From positions 124,001-188,000 of the forward strand of contig DASUCV010000009.1 of assembly GCA_036275915.1 (NCBI GenBank): a stretch of DNA of 64,000 bases. The letters are read 5' to 3'. Origin of the DNA: Candidatus Polarisedimenticolaceae bacterium. GTDB taxonomy: Bacteria > Acidobacteriota > Polarisedimenticolia > Polarisedimenticolales > DASRJG01. This document shows, one piece after another, positions 53,398 through 60,510 of the stretch. The translations under genes were made by a program, and so were the position numbers. Numbering within the stretch: the first letter of the stretch is position 1; each line of letters starts with the position of its first letter. The notes under the pieces were generated by a model. The model worked only from the letters and a program-made list of their open reading frames with translations. It made no database searches and had not been told where the DNA came from.

Positions 53398-55013
53398 TCG
53401 AGCACCGTCACTTCACCGCGGTTGCCGTCGACGCGGAGGCGCGCGCCGTCCTTGATGCGATCGGTCGCCTCGCGCGTGCCGACGACGCCCGGGATTCCGT
53501 ATTCCCGGGCGACGATCGCCGAGTGCGAGAGCAGGCCGCCGGCGTCGGTGACGATCGCGCCGAGGAGCGGCAGGAGGATGTTGAACGCCTCGGTCGTCGA
53601 TTGCGTCACGAGGATGTCGCCCTTCGCGATGCGGCCGAACTCCGCGGGGCCATTGATCCTCCGTGCGGGGCCTTCGTAGACGCCCTTGCTCGCCGCGAGG
53701 CCGCGGAGCATGTGCGTTTCATGCTTTGCGTCCGAGCTGCCGAAGAGCGCGCCGAGCGCGACGCCGGTCGCGCGCATGAGGCGGCCGACTGCGGGCGGGA
53801 GCCCCGCGGGATCGGGCGGCGGAGGCGGCGGCGTCCCGAGGGTCTGCGGGACGTCCTTCGCGCTGTGCGCGGTGCGGAAGTCGTGCCGCTCGCGGAGCTC
53901 GTCGGCCGACGGGCCGCCGGTGCCGAGGAGGAGCGCCTTCATCTCGTCGAGACCGGCGTCGATGATGTGGACCGAATCGTGGATGCGGCCCTTCGCGTGG
54001 ACCCGGCGCCCGGCGGCGAGCGCCGCGCGACGCATGAGCCCCGAGGCCCAGATGTCGCTGAAGACCCCCCGCTCGTCGCGGACGTGGTACGTGCCCCGCG
54101 CCTCCTCGAGGAGGCCGTCGAACGCTTCGCGGTGCGCCTCGGGAACCTTGGCGCGCACGTCGGCGATCCGTCCGTCGACGTCGGCGTGGGCGGTCTTCGC
54201 TCCCGAGAGGGCGACCTGGATCGCGCGGAGGAGCGCGTCGGGAAGCTCGAGCGCGTACGGGTTCGAGATGTCGAAGCCGTCGAGGAGGCGATAGCCGACG
54301 AGGTCGAGATAGCCCGAGACCGCCTCGCCCGTGCCACCGTCGAGCGCGCGCAGCTCGGCGAGGGCCTTCGCGGCGTCCTTCGATTGCAGGAGCTTCTGCG
54401 CGCGCGGATCCGCGGCGATCGCGTTGATCATCTTGTTCAGCTCGACGGACGCACCGGCAGAGACCGGCGACGTGCCGCGCATCAGCCCGAGCAGCTCCGC
54501 CGGTGGCAAGCCGGTCCAGTCGCCGACGTGCGCGAGGAAATCGCCGACGGGGACGATCGCCGCCGCGGTGAAGCGCATGTGCTGGTAGAGCATCTGTGCG
54601 TGATGGTCGCGGCAGCGCACGAGATGCGCGGCGAGCTCGGCGTCCGAGAGCGTGTCGGGATCGACCGCCTGGATCGCCTGGTGCGCGCGGATCGCCGCGG
54701 GCTTGAACGTGTCGTTCCAGTCGTCCCGCTGCTGGCGCCAGTACTTCGTCTCGATGACCTGCGCCGCGCGTGCGAACCGGGCGGGAATGTCGCTCTCGGG
54801 CGCGGGCCGGACGGTCCTGTAGCCGAACCCTTGGACGTACTTCATCTCGAGACCGTCGATGAGCATCCCGTAGCCGCGCGCGAACTCGCCGGAGCCGCGC
54901 AGGAACGCCTCGGGGTGGATTTCCATCCAGTAGCGCGTCGCCGGGCGCGGGAAGTGAACGGGATCGAGCTCCCAGAATCCGGGGCCGGGCGCGTCGAGAG
55001 AAAGTGTGGGCAT
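53394..55013 (-). CDS. Stand-alone PEP-utilising enzyme subunit with phospho-His swivel domain
   Basis: 539 residues. GFWELDPVHFPRPATRYWMEIHP opens a long helical central region (60-430) of the kind that binds rifampicin in phosphotransferase Rph. A Pro-rich hinge near 405 leads to the swivel domain (about 445-539) with GDILVTQSTTEAF and GGLLSHSAIVAREYGIPGVVG, the phospho-His being in LSHS. No PEP/pyruvate TIM barrel is present. The acceptor could be an antibiotic or a metabolite. The ribosome binding site GGAGG lies in a hairpin (55021-55046). Confidence 0.88.
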   Translation of the reverse strand: MPTLSLDAPGPGFWELDPVHFPRPATRYWMEIHPEAFLRGSGEFARGYGMLIDGLEMKYVQGFGYRTVRPAPESDIPARFARAAQVIETKYWRQQRDDWNDTFKPAAIRAHQAIQAVDPDTLSDAELAAHLVRCRDHHAQMLYQHMRFTAAAIVPVGDFLAHVGDWTGLPPAELLGLMRGTSPVSAGASVELNKMINAIAADPRAQKLLQSKDAAKALAELRALDGGTGEAVSGYLDLVGYRLLDGFDISNPYALELPDALLRAIQVALSGAKTAHADVDGRIADVRAKVPEAHREAFDGLLEEARGTYHVRDERGVFSDIWASGLMRRAALAAGRRVHAKGRIHDSVHIIDAGLDEMKALLLGTGGPSADELRERHDFRTAHSAKDVPQTLGTPPPPPPDPAGLPPAVGRLMRATGVALGALFGSSDAKHETHMLRGLAASKGVYEGPARRINGPAEFGRIAKGDILVTQSTTEAFNILLPLLGAIVTDAGGLLSHSAIVAREYGIPGVVGTREATDRIKDGARLRVDGNRGEVTVLD

Positions 55014-55020
55014 CGAAGAA

Positions 55021-55046
55021 CCTCCGCAACGGCCATTATGCGGAGG
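55021..55046 (-). promoter_or_regulatory. Hairpin sequestering the ribosome binding site of the split phosphotransferase
   Basis: On the minus strand CCTCCGCA (55046-55039) pairs perfectly with TGCGGAGG (55028-55021) around a 10-nt loop. GGAGG is the Shine-Dalgarno, 7 nt before the ATG at 55013. The design matches the hairpin in front of the sigma operon. Confidence 0.55.
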
Positions 55047-55047
55047 A

Positions 55048-55072
55048 AATAAGGGGACAGCTACCGAATTTC
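55048..55072 (+). repeat. Solo half-copy of the GGGGACAG repeat
   Basis: AATAAGGGGACAGCTACCGA with one change from the 21634-21691 arm. It lies upstream of the split phosphotransferase gene, with no matching second arm. Confidence 0.65.
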
Positions 55073-55113
55073 AGACGTAGGGCGGCCGGGCCTATTCAAC
55101 CGGATAGGCTCGC

Positions 55114-55129
55114 GTACCACCGGTGGTAC
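55114..55129. promoter_or_regulatory. 16-bp perfect palindrome, candidate operator
   Basis: GTACCACCGGTGGTAC is perfectly self-complementary and followed by a degenerate further copy (GGACCGTACCG). It stands between the split phosphotransferase and the divergent membrane protein gene, 27 nt before the -10 of the latter. Confidence 0.4.
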
Positions 55130-55155
55130 GGACCGTACCGCGGGTGGCGTCGGAG

Positions 55156-55161
55156 TAAACT
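55156..55161 (+). promoter_or_regulatory. Candidate leaderless promoter (-10 TAAACT)
   Basis: TAAACT ends 6 nt before the GTG at 55168. Confidence 0.4.
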
Positions 55162-55167
55162 CCGCCG

Positions 55168-55677
55168 GTGATCGGACCCACCTGGGACAACTTCTACGTA
55201 ATCGTCGGGGGCGCGGCTGCGGCGCTCATCGGCGTTCAGTTCGTCGTCATCGCGCTCGTCTCGGGCTTGAGCACGCAGGTGACCGCCGAGTCGATCGCCG
55301 CGTTCGCCACGCCCTCGGTGGTCCACCTCACCGGTGCGCTCGTGCTCTCCGCGCTCATGACCGCGCCGTTCGCGTCGCCTTCGCCGCGGGCGATGACGAT
55401 CGGCCTCTTCGGGATCGCCGGCATCGTGTACGCCGCGATCGTCATTCGCCGCACGAAGCGGCAGACGGTCTATCGGCCGGTGTTCGAGGACTGGCTGTGG
55501 CATACCCTTCTTCCGTTCGGTAGCTACGTCCTCCTGGTGATCGCCGCGCTCGTCATCACGCGGGGATGGGGTGCCTACGCCGTCGCCGCCGTCTCACTCG
55601 GCCTCCTCCTCATCGGCATCCACAACGCGTGGGACTCGATGACCCACATGCTCGTGAAGTCCCGCACGGAGCCCTGA
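55168..55677 (+). CDS. Small integral membrane protein
   Basis: 169 residues from a GTG. Four membrane segments: about 10-30, 50-68, 75-92 and 110-145 (the last may be two). WDNFYVIVGGAAAALIGVQFV and HNAWDSMTHML are conserved-looking ends that I have seen in uncharacterised proteins. No catalytic motif. It lies 6 nt before the oxidoreductase gene, so the two are probably co-transcribed. Confidence 0.75.
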   Translation: MIGPTWDNFYVIVGGAAAALIGVQFVVIALVSGLSTQVTAESIAAFATPSVVHLTGALVLSALMTAPFASPSPRAMTIGLFGIAGIVYAAIVIRRTKRQTVYRPVFEDWLWHTLLPFGSYVLLVIAALVITRGWGAYAVAAVSLGLLLIGIHNAWDSMTHMLVKSRTEP

Positions 55678-55683
55678 GCCGCC

Positions 55684-56319
55684 ATGCGCATCGGAATCCT
55701 CGGCTCGGGGCTCATGGGGGCGAAGCTCGGCGCGATCTTCGCGCGCGCCGGGCACGACGTCGTCTTCAGCTACTCGAAGAGCGAGAGCAAGCTCGCGCGC
55801 TTGGCCAAGGAGGCCGGAGCGCGCGCCGGGACACCGTCCGACGCGGCGAGGGGCGCCGATGCCGTCCTGCTCGCCGTTCACTGGTCCCGCGTCGGCGACG
55901 TGGTCAAGAAGGCGGGCGGTCTCTCGGGGAAGGTCATCGTCACCTGCTGCCTGCCGATGAGCCGCGACGACGGGCGCCTCGTCGTCGCGCACACCTCCTC
56001 CGGTGCGGAGGCGCTGGCGAAGAGGATCCCGGGCGCGCGCGTCGTCTCGGCGTTCGGCACGGTCCCGAGCGAGGTCCTCTTCGACGTCTTCGAGCGGCGG
56101 CGGCGGACGAAGCGGCCGAGCCTCGTCTACTGCGGGGACGACCGCCGCGCGAAGAAGGTCGCCGCGACGCTGATTCGCGACAGCGGCTTCGACCCGCTCG
56201 ATGCCGGTCCGCTCACCGTCGCGCGTTTCCTCGAGCCTTTCACCCTTCTCGTCGCGCGCCTCGCCTACGACGTGCCCGGGGGGCCGGAGCTGGCGTACCG
56301 ATTCGAGCGATACCGGTAA
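55684..56319 (+). CDS. NADPH-dependent F420 reductase-like oxidoreductase
   Basis: 211 residues. Rossmann motif GILGSGLMGAKLG at 4-16, a Ser-Lys stretch after the second strand (SYSKSES) that fits NADP, and VLLAVHWSRV and VVSAFGTVP. It matches the F420-dependent NADP reductase/YqeC-like coenzyme-binding family. Whether it uses F420 is not shown; no F420 biosynthesis gene is nearby. Confidence 0.85.
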   Translation: MRIGILGSGLMGAKLGAIFARAGHDVVFSYSKSESKLARLAKEAGARAGTPSDAARGADAVLLAVHWSRVGDVVKKAGGLSGKVIVTCCLPMSRDDGRLVVAHTSSGAEALAKRIPGARVVSAFGTVPSEVLFDVFERRRRTKRPSLVYCGDDRRAKKVAATLIRDSGFDPLDAGPLTVARFLEPFTLLVARLAYDVPGGPELAYRFERYR

Positions 56320-56331
56320 ACCCGCGTCGCC

Positions 56332-56457
56332 GTGTCACACGGAGATCGCCTCGGCCCGTACGAGATCGTCGCGCCCCTCGGTGCGCGAGGCGATGCGGCG
56401 CGGCGAGACGAATTAGCTACGTTCCCTTCGACGCCAGCACCAGCACGTGGGTCATGA
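56332..56457 (+). pseudogene. N-terminal fragment of a Ser/Thr protein kinase
   Basis: The 41-codon frame from a GTG reads SHGDRLGPYEIVAPLGA and then turns into unrelated sequence. The first part matches the start of the kinase at 13448 (SRLGLYEIVAPLGAGGMGE), also at DNA level (cctcggcc, tacgagatcgtcgc). It stops just before the ATP-binding loop. It looks like what remains of a deleted kinase gene; the end overlaps the 3' end of the opposing TPR gene. Confidence 0.6.
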
Positions 56458-58285
56458 GGTAGTCGGTCACGGCACCGGCATCGCCCTTGGAGAGCGACTT
56501 CAGGCTGAGCCCGTAGCGCCGGTGGAGGACCTCGTAGAGCACGAAGCCCCGGAGATGACCGGCTTTCTCGATCTCGAGGATCCGGTCGAGGCTTTCGACT
56601 CGAGCGAATGGCTCCCTGCCCTCGTCCGGGTGGTTGTGCCCGTTGTCGTACGCCTCGGCCGCGGTCCTCATGGCGAAGACCTCCTCGTCGATGCTCGGCG
56701 CGGTCGACTCGGCTCCGCCGTATCGCTTGCGCACGTCCGGCTCGTTTCTCCACACGGACTTCGCCGACACGTAGCCGAGCCATGAAGGATCGACGATCTT
56801 CAGGTGGACACCATCCTTGTCGGCGAACGTCCCGCCCTGGATCGACGGCGCGAGGTCGCGAACGACGAGGCCCAAGAGCGAGACCCGCTTCACCGACTTG
56901 TCGAGAACAGGGTCGCCGGGCGCGCGGCAACGGAAGAGCGGAATGAGCGCGCCGGCCCCTTGGGCCGAGAGAACGGCCGACGGAACGTCGTCGGCCTTCG
57001 CACAGTCGACGACGTCGTCGCCCTTCAGGTTGAAGCCGTCGCGGAAGCGCGCGCGCTCGGCCGCGAGGAACTTGTCGGTGTCGGCGGCGGCGCCCTCGTC
57101 CAGCACGTAGTGCACCTTCGACTCGCTCATCGTCGTCACGACGAACATCGCAAGGCTCTCTTCGTTCGCCGTCTCTGGCTGGTCGGTCTTCTCGTTCAGC
57201 ACGCCTTCCTTGCGCGCCCAGTCCTCGAAGGCTTTCAGGCGGTCGGCGTGCTGGGCGCGCCACGTGGTGGCCGCCTCCCCGAGCTTGCTTCCCATCGTGC
57301 CGTAGATGTACTCGTCGAGGAACCCGGCGTCGTCGATCTTGAGCAGGAGGTCGTAGCGGCCGGAGGCCGCCTTCGCGTCGCCTGCCTTCGTCTTCCGCCA
57401 CTCGGGGATGACGATCGTCGAAAGGATCTCCTTCTCCTCCTCGAACGTCGGACGATACCCGCACGCCTCCGGGAAGCGCTTCCGGTGCTCGGTGGTGCGC
57501 CAGGCGACGCGCGAGAGCTTTTCGGCCAGGTCGATGGTGGAGTACTGGTCGCTCGGGTCGATCGTGACGTTGACGTTGTCCATTTCCTTGAGACGCGCGC
57601 GGACGCCGTCGGCGCGCGGGTCGTCCTTCCCGACCTCGAGGAACTTCGTCAAGTTGTCGTGCTCTTCGTAGTTGCAATCGTCCGCCTTCGCGAGCTTGGC
57701 GAGTTGGAAGTAGGCCGACGGCCTCTTCGGATCGAGGTCGCGGGCCTTCTTCATCTCGTCCTTGGCACCCTGCAGATCGCTCGAGCGAACCTTGCAGACC
57801 CCGAGATTGATGTGGCCCATGTAGCTCGACGGCTGGACGGCGAGGAGCGCTTCGTAGGTGGCCTTCGCGGCGTCGGCAAACCCCAGGTTGTCGAGGATGT
57901 TCCCCTTGAGAACGTAGGCACCTTCGCTCTTCGGATCGATCGTCAACGATCGAACGACCTGGTCGAGCGCCTTCGCCTGCTCCCCCATCTCGCTCAGCGT
58001 GAAGGCCGTCTCGTAATAGGCGCTCGCATTCACCGGATCGATGGCGAGCGCTTTGCGGTACGCGTCGAGCGCGTCGTCGTAGCGGCGAGCGTCGTGCGCC
58101 TGCGTACCGCGCTGAATGAGCTTGCGGACCTCGCTTCGGTCGCGATCGGAGACCGGCGGCGTCTTGTCGATCAGCGCCTCCACTTCGCGGACGACGTCGT
58201 CCTCCACGATCGGAAGCTCCCGCGGACCGGCGGCCAAGACACCGGTCATCACGAAGATTGCTGCGGCGGAGAGCGCACGTCTCAT
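56417..58285 (-). CDS. TPR-repeat protein, exported
   Basis: 622 residues from ATG 58285, signal peptide ending in GVLAAG. Residues 50-210 hold four tetratricopeptide repeats (ARRYDDALDAYRKALAIDPVNASAYY split as usual, then GAYVLKGNILDNLG and YMGHINLGVC). The C-terminal 400 residues lack a known domain; they contain YGTMGSKLGEAATTW and FVVTTMSESKVHYVLDEG, which recall the DUF3810/peptidase-like secreted proteins only weakly. It overlaps the S41 protease gene by 4 nt, so the two are co-translated and may form a complex. Confidence 0.82.
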   Translation of the reverse strand: MRRALSAAAIFVMTGVLAAGPRELPIVEDDVVREVEALIDKTPPVSDRDRSEVRKLIQRGTQAHDARRYDDALDAYRKALAIDPVNASAYYETAFTLSEMGEQAKALDQVVRSLTIDPKSEGAYVLKGNILDNLGFADAAKATYEALLAVQPSSYMGHINLGVCKVRSSDLQGAKDEMKKARDLDPKRPSAYFQLAKLAKADDCNYEEHDNLTKFLEVGKDDPRADGVRARLKEMDNVNVTIDPSDQYSTIDLAEKLSRVAWRTTEHRKRFPEACGYRPTFEEEKEILSTIVIPEWRKTKAGDAKAASGRYDLLLKIDDAGFLDEYIYGTMGSKLGEAATTWRAQHADRLKAFEDWARKEGVLNEKTDQPETANEESLAMFVVTTMSESKVHYVLDEGAAADTDKFLAAERARFRDGFNLKGDDVVDCAKADDVPSAVLSAQGAGALIPLFRCRAPGDPVLDKSVKRVSLLGLVVRDLAPSIQGGTFADKDGVHLKIVDPSWLGYVSAKSVWRNEPDVRKRYGGAESTAPSIDEEVFAMRTAAEAYDNGHNHPDEGREPFARVESLDRILEIEKAGHLRGFVLYEVLHRRYGLSLKSLSKGDAGAVTDYLMTHVLVLASKGT

Positions 58286-59715
58286 GGATGGCCTCCCAGG
58301 ATCTCGATTGCCTTGCGGAGCACGGGATCGATCGCCGACGGGTCGTCCAGGTGGGGCACGTCGCTCTGAAGCAGCGCTTTCACGCGCGCCGCATCGTCTT
58401 GGCCGAGCTCCACGACGACGTCGGGCGTGAGCCCGACGCCGTCCCACGAGCGGCGGGAACCCGGATAGAAGTAGGTTCGCTCTACGAGCGCCAACGTGCC
58501 CTCGTCCAAGATGTCGTGGACGGTCTGTCCAACGCCCTTCCCGAACGTGCGCGAGCCGACGATCGTCCCGCGCTTGTGGACCTGCATCGCGGCGGCGAAC
58601 GTCTCCGCCATCGATGCCGACTGGCCGTCGACGAGCACCGCGAGCGGCTGGCCGTGGTATTCGACCGTCGCGTCGACGTCGACCTCCTTGCCGGAGAGGT
58701 TGTCGCGGTAGCTCATGGTCGCTTGTCCGGGCCTGAGGAAGCAGTCGATCAGTGCGGGCGACGCTATTCCTCCTGGATTCGAGCGTAGATCGATCACGAG
58801 CCCGCGCATCGACGCGCGCTCGATCGCGCGGAGCGCACGCCGCAGCTCGACGATGCTCTCGACCGCGAAGCGGGAGATCCGCAGGTACGCGACGTCGCCC
58901 GCCGGCGTCCACGTGACGGTCGTGAACCTCCGGGGGATCGCTTCCGCCGCGAGCACGACGCGCTTTCCGCCGACCCCGGCGGTGACACTGTAGGAGAACG
59001 GCCGGAGGCTGAGCCAGTAGTGGGCGATCTCGGCGGACGACAGCTCGCCGATTGGACGTCCGTCGATGCCGACGATCTCGGATCCAGCGGCAAGTCCACC
59101 GCGGCCGAGCGCCTCGTCGTCCACCTCGCTCACGAAGTACCGCCCCTCACGCCGGATCGGCCGGAACCCGACGCAGAAACGTCGGCCCAGGTCTCGCGCG
59201 GCGTCGCTCGCGATCTCGTCCGCGTAGCGGTAGTGATCGTACCGATTGTGCAGCGAGCGCATGTAGCTCTCGATCCAGAGAAACCAGAGCGTATGGGTCA
59301 GGTTCGTCCGTGTGTCGCCGCGTGCGTCGAGGTCGTGCAAGGTCCGATCGATCATCGATTTAGCGAGCCGCGCGCCCCCGCCTTCGATCGGAAGCGATCG
59401 TTGCGGCCGCCCTCCGACGGACATCGACGCGGTCTTCCCGTCCTGTCCGACCGAGACCGTGACCGCGGAGAGCGCGGGGAGATCCGCCGCCCCGATGCAA
59501 TCGGAGAGGATCCTGAGGACCTCCGGTGCATCGAACGGACGGTTCGTCGAGGCGGCCCCGGTCGCGAGCACCGCCTCGAAGATCTTGGGCTCCTGACCCT
59601 TGTAGGAAACGACATGAACGCGCCCCAGGTCGGGACAGCGTCCACCGTCCGCCCCCACCGCGGTGAGCGCGAGAGCCGCGAGGATCGAAGCTAGGGGTCG
59701 GCACCAACGACTCAC
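58282..59715 (-). CDS. S41-family (tail-specific) serine protease
   Basis: 477 residues from a GTG at 59715; signal peptide to GADGG. PDZ domain near 185-255 (GSEIVGIDGRPIGELSSAE), then the S41 core with VAYLRISRF and IDLRSNPGGIASPALIDCFL. The catalytic Ser lies in DGQSASMAETFA near 364 and Lys in GSRTFGKGVGQ near 390. It acts in the periplasm on unfolded or C-terminal tails. TAACAT lies 10 nt before the GTG. Confidence 0.92.
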   Translation of the reverse strand: MSRWCRPLASILAALALTAVGADGGRCPDLGRVHVVSYKGQEPKIFEAVLATGAASTNRPFDAPEVLRILSDCIGAADLPALSAVTVSVGQDGKTASMSVGGRPQRSLPIEGGGARLAKSMIDRTLHDLDARGDTRTNLTHTLWFLWIESYMRSLHNRYDHYRYADEIASDAARDLGRRFCVGFRPIRREGRYFVSEVDDEALGRGGLAAGSEIVGIDGRPIGELSSAEIAHYWLSLRPFSYSVTAGVGGKRVVLAAEAIPRRFTTVTWTPAGDVAYLRISRFAVESIVELRRALRAIERASMRGLVIDLRSNPGGIASPALIDCFLRPGQATMSYRDNLSGKEVDVDATVEYHGQPLAVLVDGQSASMAETFAAAMQVHKRGTIVGSRTFGKGVGQTVHDILDEGTLALVERTYFYPGSRRSWDGVGLTPDVVVELGQDDAARVKALLQSDVPHLDDPSAIDPVLRKAIEILGGHP

Positions 59716-59725
59716 GTTGGCGCCG

Positions 59726-59731
59726 ATGTTA
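59726..59731 (-). promoter_or_regulatory. Candidate leaderless promoter (-10 TAACAT) for the S41 protease
   Basis: On the minus strand TAACAT ends 10 nt before the GTG at 59715 and overlaps the stop codon of the regulator gene upstream. Confidence 0.35.
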
Positions 59732-60379
59732 GATCAGTCCCGCCTTCGTCGCTCGGCTGACCGCCTCCGTGCTCGTCGTCACCTGGAGCTTTCGGTAGAT
59801 GCGGCGGAGGTAGGTGCGCACCGTGTGCACGCTGAGGTTCGAGAGGTCGGCGATGCGCTTGTAGGAGAGGCCGTCGGCGAGCGCCTTCAACACCTGGAGC
59901 TCGCGATCCGAGAGGCCGAGGGCGAGCGGCGGCATCGCCTTCGGCGTATCGCCGCCACCGCGCAGGAGGACGATGACCTTGCGCGCGACCTCGGAGGTCA
60001 TCGGCGAGCCGCCGTTCGCGATGACGTGGAGCTGCTCGACCAGCTCCCCCGCGGTCGTCTTCTTCAGGAGGTAACCGTCGGCGCCGGCGCAGATCGCCTC
60101 GAGGATCGTGTGCGGCTCCTCGAACACGGTCAGGATGACGACCGAGATCTCGGGGAAGAGCGCCTTCAGCGCGCGGGTCGCCTCGATCCCGGTGAGGCCC
60201 GGCATCGCGATGTCGAGAAGCGCCAGGTCCCAGGGGCGCTCGCTCGACGTCCGCGCGGCCTCGATGAGGCGCTTTCCGTCCGGGTACGCGGCCACGACCT
60301 CGAACCCCGGCTCGAGGGCGAGCACCGCCTCCAGGCTCTTCCGGTACTCGACGCGATCCTCGGCGATCACGACTCTCAT
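59729..60379 (-). CDS. NarL/FixJ-family response regulator
   Basis: 216 residues from ATG 60379. Receiver with IAEDRVEYRKSL and phospho-acceptor Asp56 in LALLDIAMPGLTG, and a LuxR-type helix-turn-helix with LSDRELQVLKALADGLSYKR and VHTVRTYLRRIYRKL. No histidine kinase is adjacent, so it is an orphan here. It lies 13 nt before the S41 gene on the same strand and is divergent from the FG-GAP gene. Confidence 0.92.
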   Translation of the reverse strand: MRVVIAEDRVEYRKSLEAVLALEPGFEVVAAYPDGKRLIEAARTSSERPWDLALLDIAMPGLTGIEATRALKALFPEISVVILTVFEEPHTILEAICAGADGYLLKKTTAGELVEQLHVIANGGSPMTSEVARKVIVLLRGGGDTPKAMPPLALGLSDRELQVLKALADGLSYKRIADLSNLSVHTVRTYLRRIYRKLQVTTSTEAVSRATKAGLI

Positions 60380-60510
60380 GCGGGGCGCATCATCCGCCGG
60401 AACGCCCCGGGGAACCAGTCGCCCGTTCGGGCGACAGCGCATTTGGCGACACGACGGACGCCCGCGCCGCCGGTAGAACTTCCCCGCCATCGACCTCGGG
60501 AGGTGCCGTG

